From assembly GCF_014857905.1 (NCBI RefSeq), contig NZ_JACYXE010000010.1, forward strand, positions 124,001 to 188,000: DNA of 64,000 nucleotides. Direction: 5' to 3'. Source of the stretch: Agilicoccus flavus. GTDB taxonomy: Bacteria > Actinomycetota > Actinomycetes > Actinomycetales > Dermatophilaceae. Positions 62,538 to 64,000 of the stretch are shown here, one piece after another. A program made the position numbers and the translations under genes. The notes below the pieces were generated by a model, which was given only the letters and a program-made list of their open reading frames with translations, was not told where the DNA came from and did not search any database. How positions within the stretch are numbered: the stretch's first letter is position 1; each line of letters opens with the position of its first letter.

Positions 62538-63758
62538 TCAGCGGCGGCGGGCTCGCGCCCGCAGAGCCGCGGCCCCGCCGAGCAGCACGAGGGCGGCGAC
62601 TCCACCGGCCAGCAGGCGGGGGTCCACCCCGAGCCGTTGCGCGGCCTGCTGCGACACCGCGCCGGCCCGTTGACCCGCCGCGGCGACGGGGGAGTCGCTC
62701 CCGCCGGCTCCCTGCTCGTCGTCCTGCGACGTCGCCGGGTCGACGAGGCGCCCGACGGGCGCGACCTTCGGCCCGTGCGCGAACGCCCAGTCGAACATCT
62801 TCGCGTTCTCGCGCCACCCGTTGGAGGCGCCGTTGAGGAAGGCGAAGACGTACGACTTCCGGCCGCGGCGGACGACGGCGATGTTGGTGTGCCGGGCCCG
62901 GACCGTGTACCCGTTCTTCACCCCGAGGGTGCCCGCGTAGTTCCACAGCAGGCGGTTGTGGCTCGTGATCTCGTAGACGGTGCGCTTCTGGCCCTGCTTG
63001 GTGCGCCCGCCGGGGAACTTCGCGGTCTTGACCGTGAGGTAAGGGGCGACGTCGGGGTCCCTCACCGCGGCGCGGCCGATGAGCGCGAGGTCGTAGGCGC
63101 TCGTCACCTGCGCCGCGGCGTCGAGCCCGCTCGTGTTGCGGGCCGTGGTGTCGAGGGCGCCGAGCGAGCGGGCCAGCGTGTTCATCTCGTTCGTCGTCTT
63201 GGCCAGACCACCGTTGACGCGGGCGAGCGCGACCGCGCAGTCGTTGGCCGACGACATGAGCAGCGCCAACGTGCACTGACCCGTCGTGTACCGGACCCCC
63301 GGGTCGATGCCCACCTGCGTGCCGTCGACGTTCGCGTCCTCCGGCTGCGCCGTGAACACGGTCTCGGCAGGCACGCGCGGGACGACGGCGAGGGCCGTGA
63401 GGGTCTTCATCGTCGACGCGGGCAGGGCCTGGGCGTGCGGGCTCTTCGCGACCAGGACGTCGCCGGTGTCGACGTCGGCGAGCACGTAGCCGCCGGCCGG
63501 GTAGGCCGGGGGCGCGGGCACTCCCGAGCCGCCGGTGTAGACCAGGCCCCCTCGGCCGAGGGCGTCGCCCCCGACGGGCCGGCCGTCGTCCTTCGCCTCC
63601 TGGGCCTCCTTCGGCACCGGCGGGGGATCGTCGCTGGTCGCGGCGGACGCGGGCCCGGTCGGGGCGAGGGCCCCGGCGGTGAGGGCGAGACCGCCCAGCG
63701 CGGCGACCACCCGGGTCGCGCGGCGTCGGCTGGTGAGCCCCTCGTCACGTCGTGACAC
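62538..63758 (-). CDS. dacA: D-alanyl-D-alanine carboxypeptidase (S11 family, PBP5-like)
   Basis: A 406-residue penicillin-binding serine peptidase. GTG 63758 was chosen because it puts the signal peptide ('VVAALGGLALTAGALAPTGP' up to ASAA) at the N-terminus. The catalytic motifs are 'ALPASTMKTLTALAVVPRVP' (SxxK), 'LLMSSANDCAVALARVNGGL' (SxN) and 'GTLGVKNGYTVRARHTNIAV', where the KTG box reads KNG. A C-terminal transmembrane helix ('LLAGGVAALVLLGGAAALRA') with a basic end replaces the amphipathic anchor of E. coli PBP5. It trims the terminal D-Ala of peptidoglycan stem peptides outside the membrane. Confidence 0.92.
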   Translation of the reverse strand: MSRRDEGLTSRRRATRVVAALGGLALTAGALAPTGPASAATSDDPPPVPKEAQEAKDDGRPVGGDALGRGGLVYTGGSGVPAPPAYPAGGYVLADVDTGDVLVAKSPHAQALPASTMKTLTALAVVPRVPAETVFTAQPEDANVDGTQVGIDPGVRYTTGQCTLALLMSSANDCAVALARVNGGLAKTTNEMNTLARSLGALDTTARNTSGLDAAAQVTSAYDLALIGRAAVRDPDVAPYLTVKTAKFPGGRTKQGQKRTVYEITSHNRLLWNYAGTLGVKNGYTVRARHTNIAVVRRGRKSYVFAFLNGASNGWRENAKMFDWAFAHGPKVAPVGRLVDPATSQDDEQGAGGSDSPVAAAGQRAGAVSQQAAQRLGVDPRLLAGGVAALVLLGGAAALRARARRR

Positions 63759-63859
63759 GCACCTGCCCCTTTCGGCGTCGTCGTCCGGCCGCGGTTCGCC
63801 GAAGCGACGTCCCTGCTCCCGACGGGGATTCGCCCGTCGCACCGTCCCCGGTCAGGGTA

Positions 63860-63981
63860 GACGTCCGCCGGGGCGATCCGGGTGAGCCCCAGGTGTCGTG
63901 GGACGTCGGGATGTCGAGAAGGCATGGACGTCGGGTGCCGCGGCGGTCGGGACGTCGCGGCGGTGAGGACGTCGGGACGTC
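63860..63981. repeat. Cluster of six GACGTC palindromes
   Basis: GACGTC occurs at 63860, 63902, 63927, 63951, 63968 and 63976, several within a ggacgtcggg context, plus the near-copy gatgtcg at 63910. The stretch is upstream of the carboxypeptidase gene and runs to the window edge. In DNA of this composition one copy per about 3 kb is expected. Confidence 0.6.
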
Positions 63982-64000
63982 AGGGCGCCAGGGCCGCGGG

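Overview
The window is very GC-rich DNA (most third codon positions are G or C) with actinobacterial gene content: a sucC-sucD / DUF6350 (PerM) / purN / purH neighbourhood, folD followed by a DUF3017 gene, a monomeric NADP-dependent isocitrate dehydrogenase, and many genes whose -10-like hexamer lies 6-7 bases before the start codon (leaderless transcripts). It is chromosomal, probably from a Micrococcales member (Intrasporangiaceae/Dermatophilaceae-like is a guess). No rRNA, tRNA, CRISPR array or intact insertion sequence was seen.

Layout. 1-7.1 kb: the end of a LacI regulator, a PPOX-type oxidoreductase, a very long RND exporter with an extra coiled-coil hairpin, then a scar holding a sortase fragment, a glyoxalase-family fragment and a small intact toxin-antitoxin pair. 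7.1-21.7 kb: housekeeping genes (pcrA, an M23 peptidase, sucCD, a C4-dicarboxylate carrier, a prepilin peptidase, perM-like, purN, purH). purH is preceded by a ZTP (pfl) riboswitch. A mntA gene with a truncated hepT partner and a nucleoside hydrolase sit inside this block. 21.9-24.4 kb: a nitrilase-superfamily gene and an APC permease, together broken by three frameshifts, then a 106-bp element with perfect 23-bp inverted ends.

24.4-49.6 kb is the most interesting part, a catabolic island for a nitrogen heterocycle. To the left of a PucR regulator run genes for a DUF2877 protein, FdrA, a DUF1116 protein (the three subunit families of the oxamate carbamoyltransferase AllFGH) and a MocA-like cytidylyltransferase. 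To the right run a UraA-type permease, a three-subunit molybdenum hydroxylase, a CoxG-like protein and hydantoinase A and B. After an excisionase-like regulator with a deleted AbiEii-type partner, and a glycosyltransferase/ketopantoate-reductase pair, come a CoA-transferase, a carbamate kinase and an AtzD/barbiturase-family ring-opening amidohydrolase. I infer an oxidative uracil pathway: uptake, hydroxylation to barbiturate, ring opening to 3-oxo-3-ureidopropanoate (ureidomalonate), phosphorolysis by the AllFGH-like proteins to carbamoyl phosphate, and ATP recovery by carbamate kinase. This would replace the ureidomalonase of the known route. It is a hypothesis.

49.6-64 kb: central metabolism and maintenance genes (folD, mdh, aquaporin, icd, a NagD-like phosphatase, exonuclease III, a 2'-5' RNA ligase-like protein, D-Ala-D-Ala carboxypeptidase), a lipoprotein, a disordered protein of unknown function and two tandem paralogous helix-turn-helix proteins. 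Strong hairpins separate many of these transcription units.
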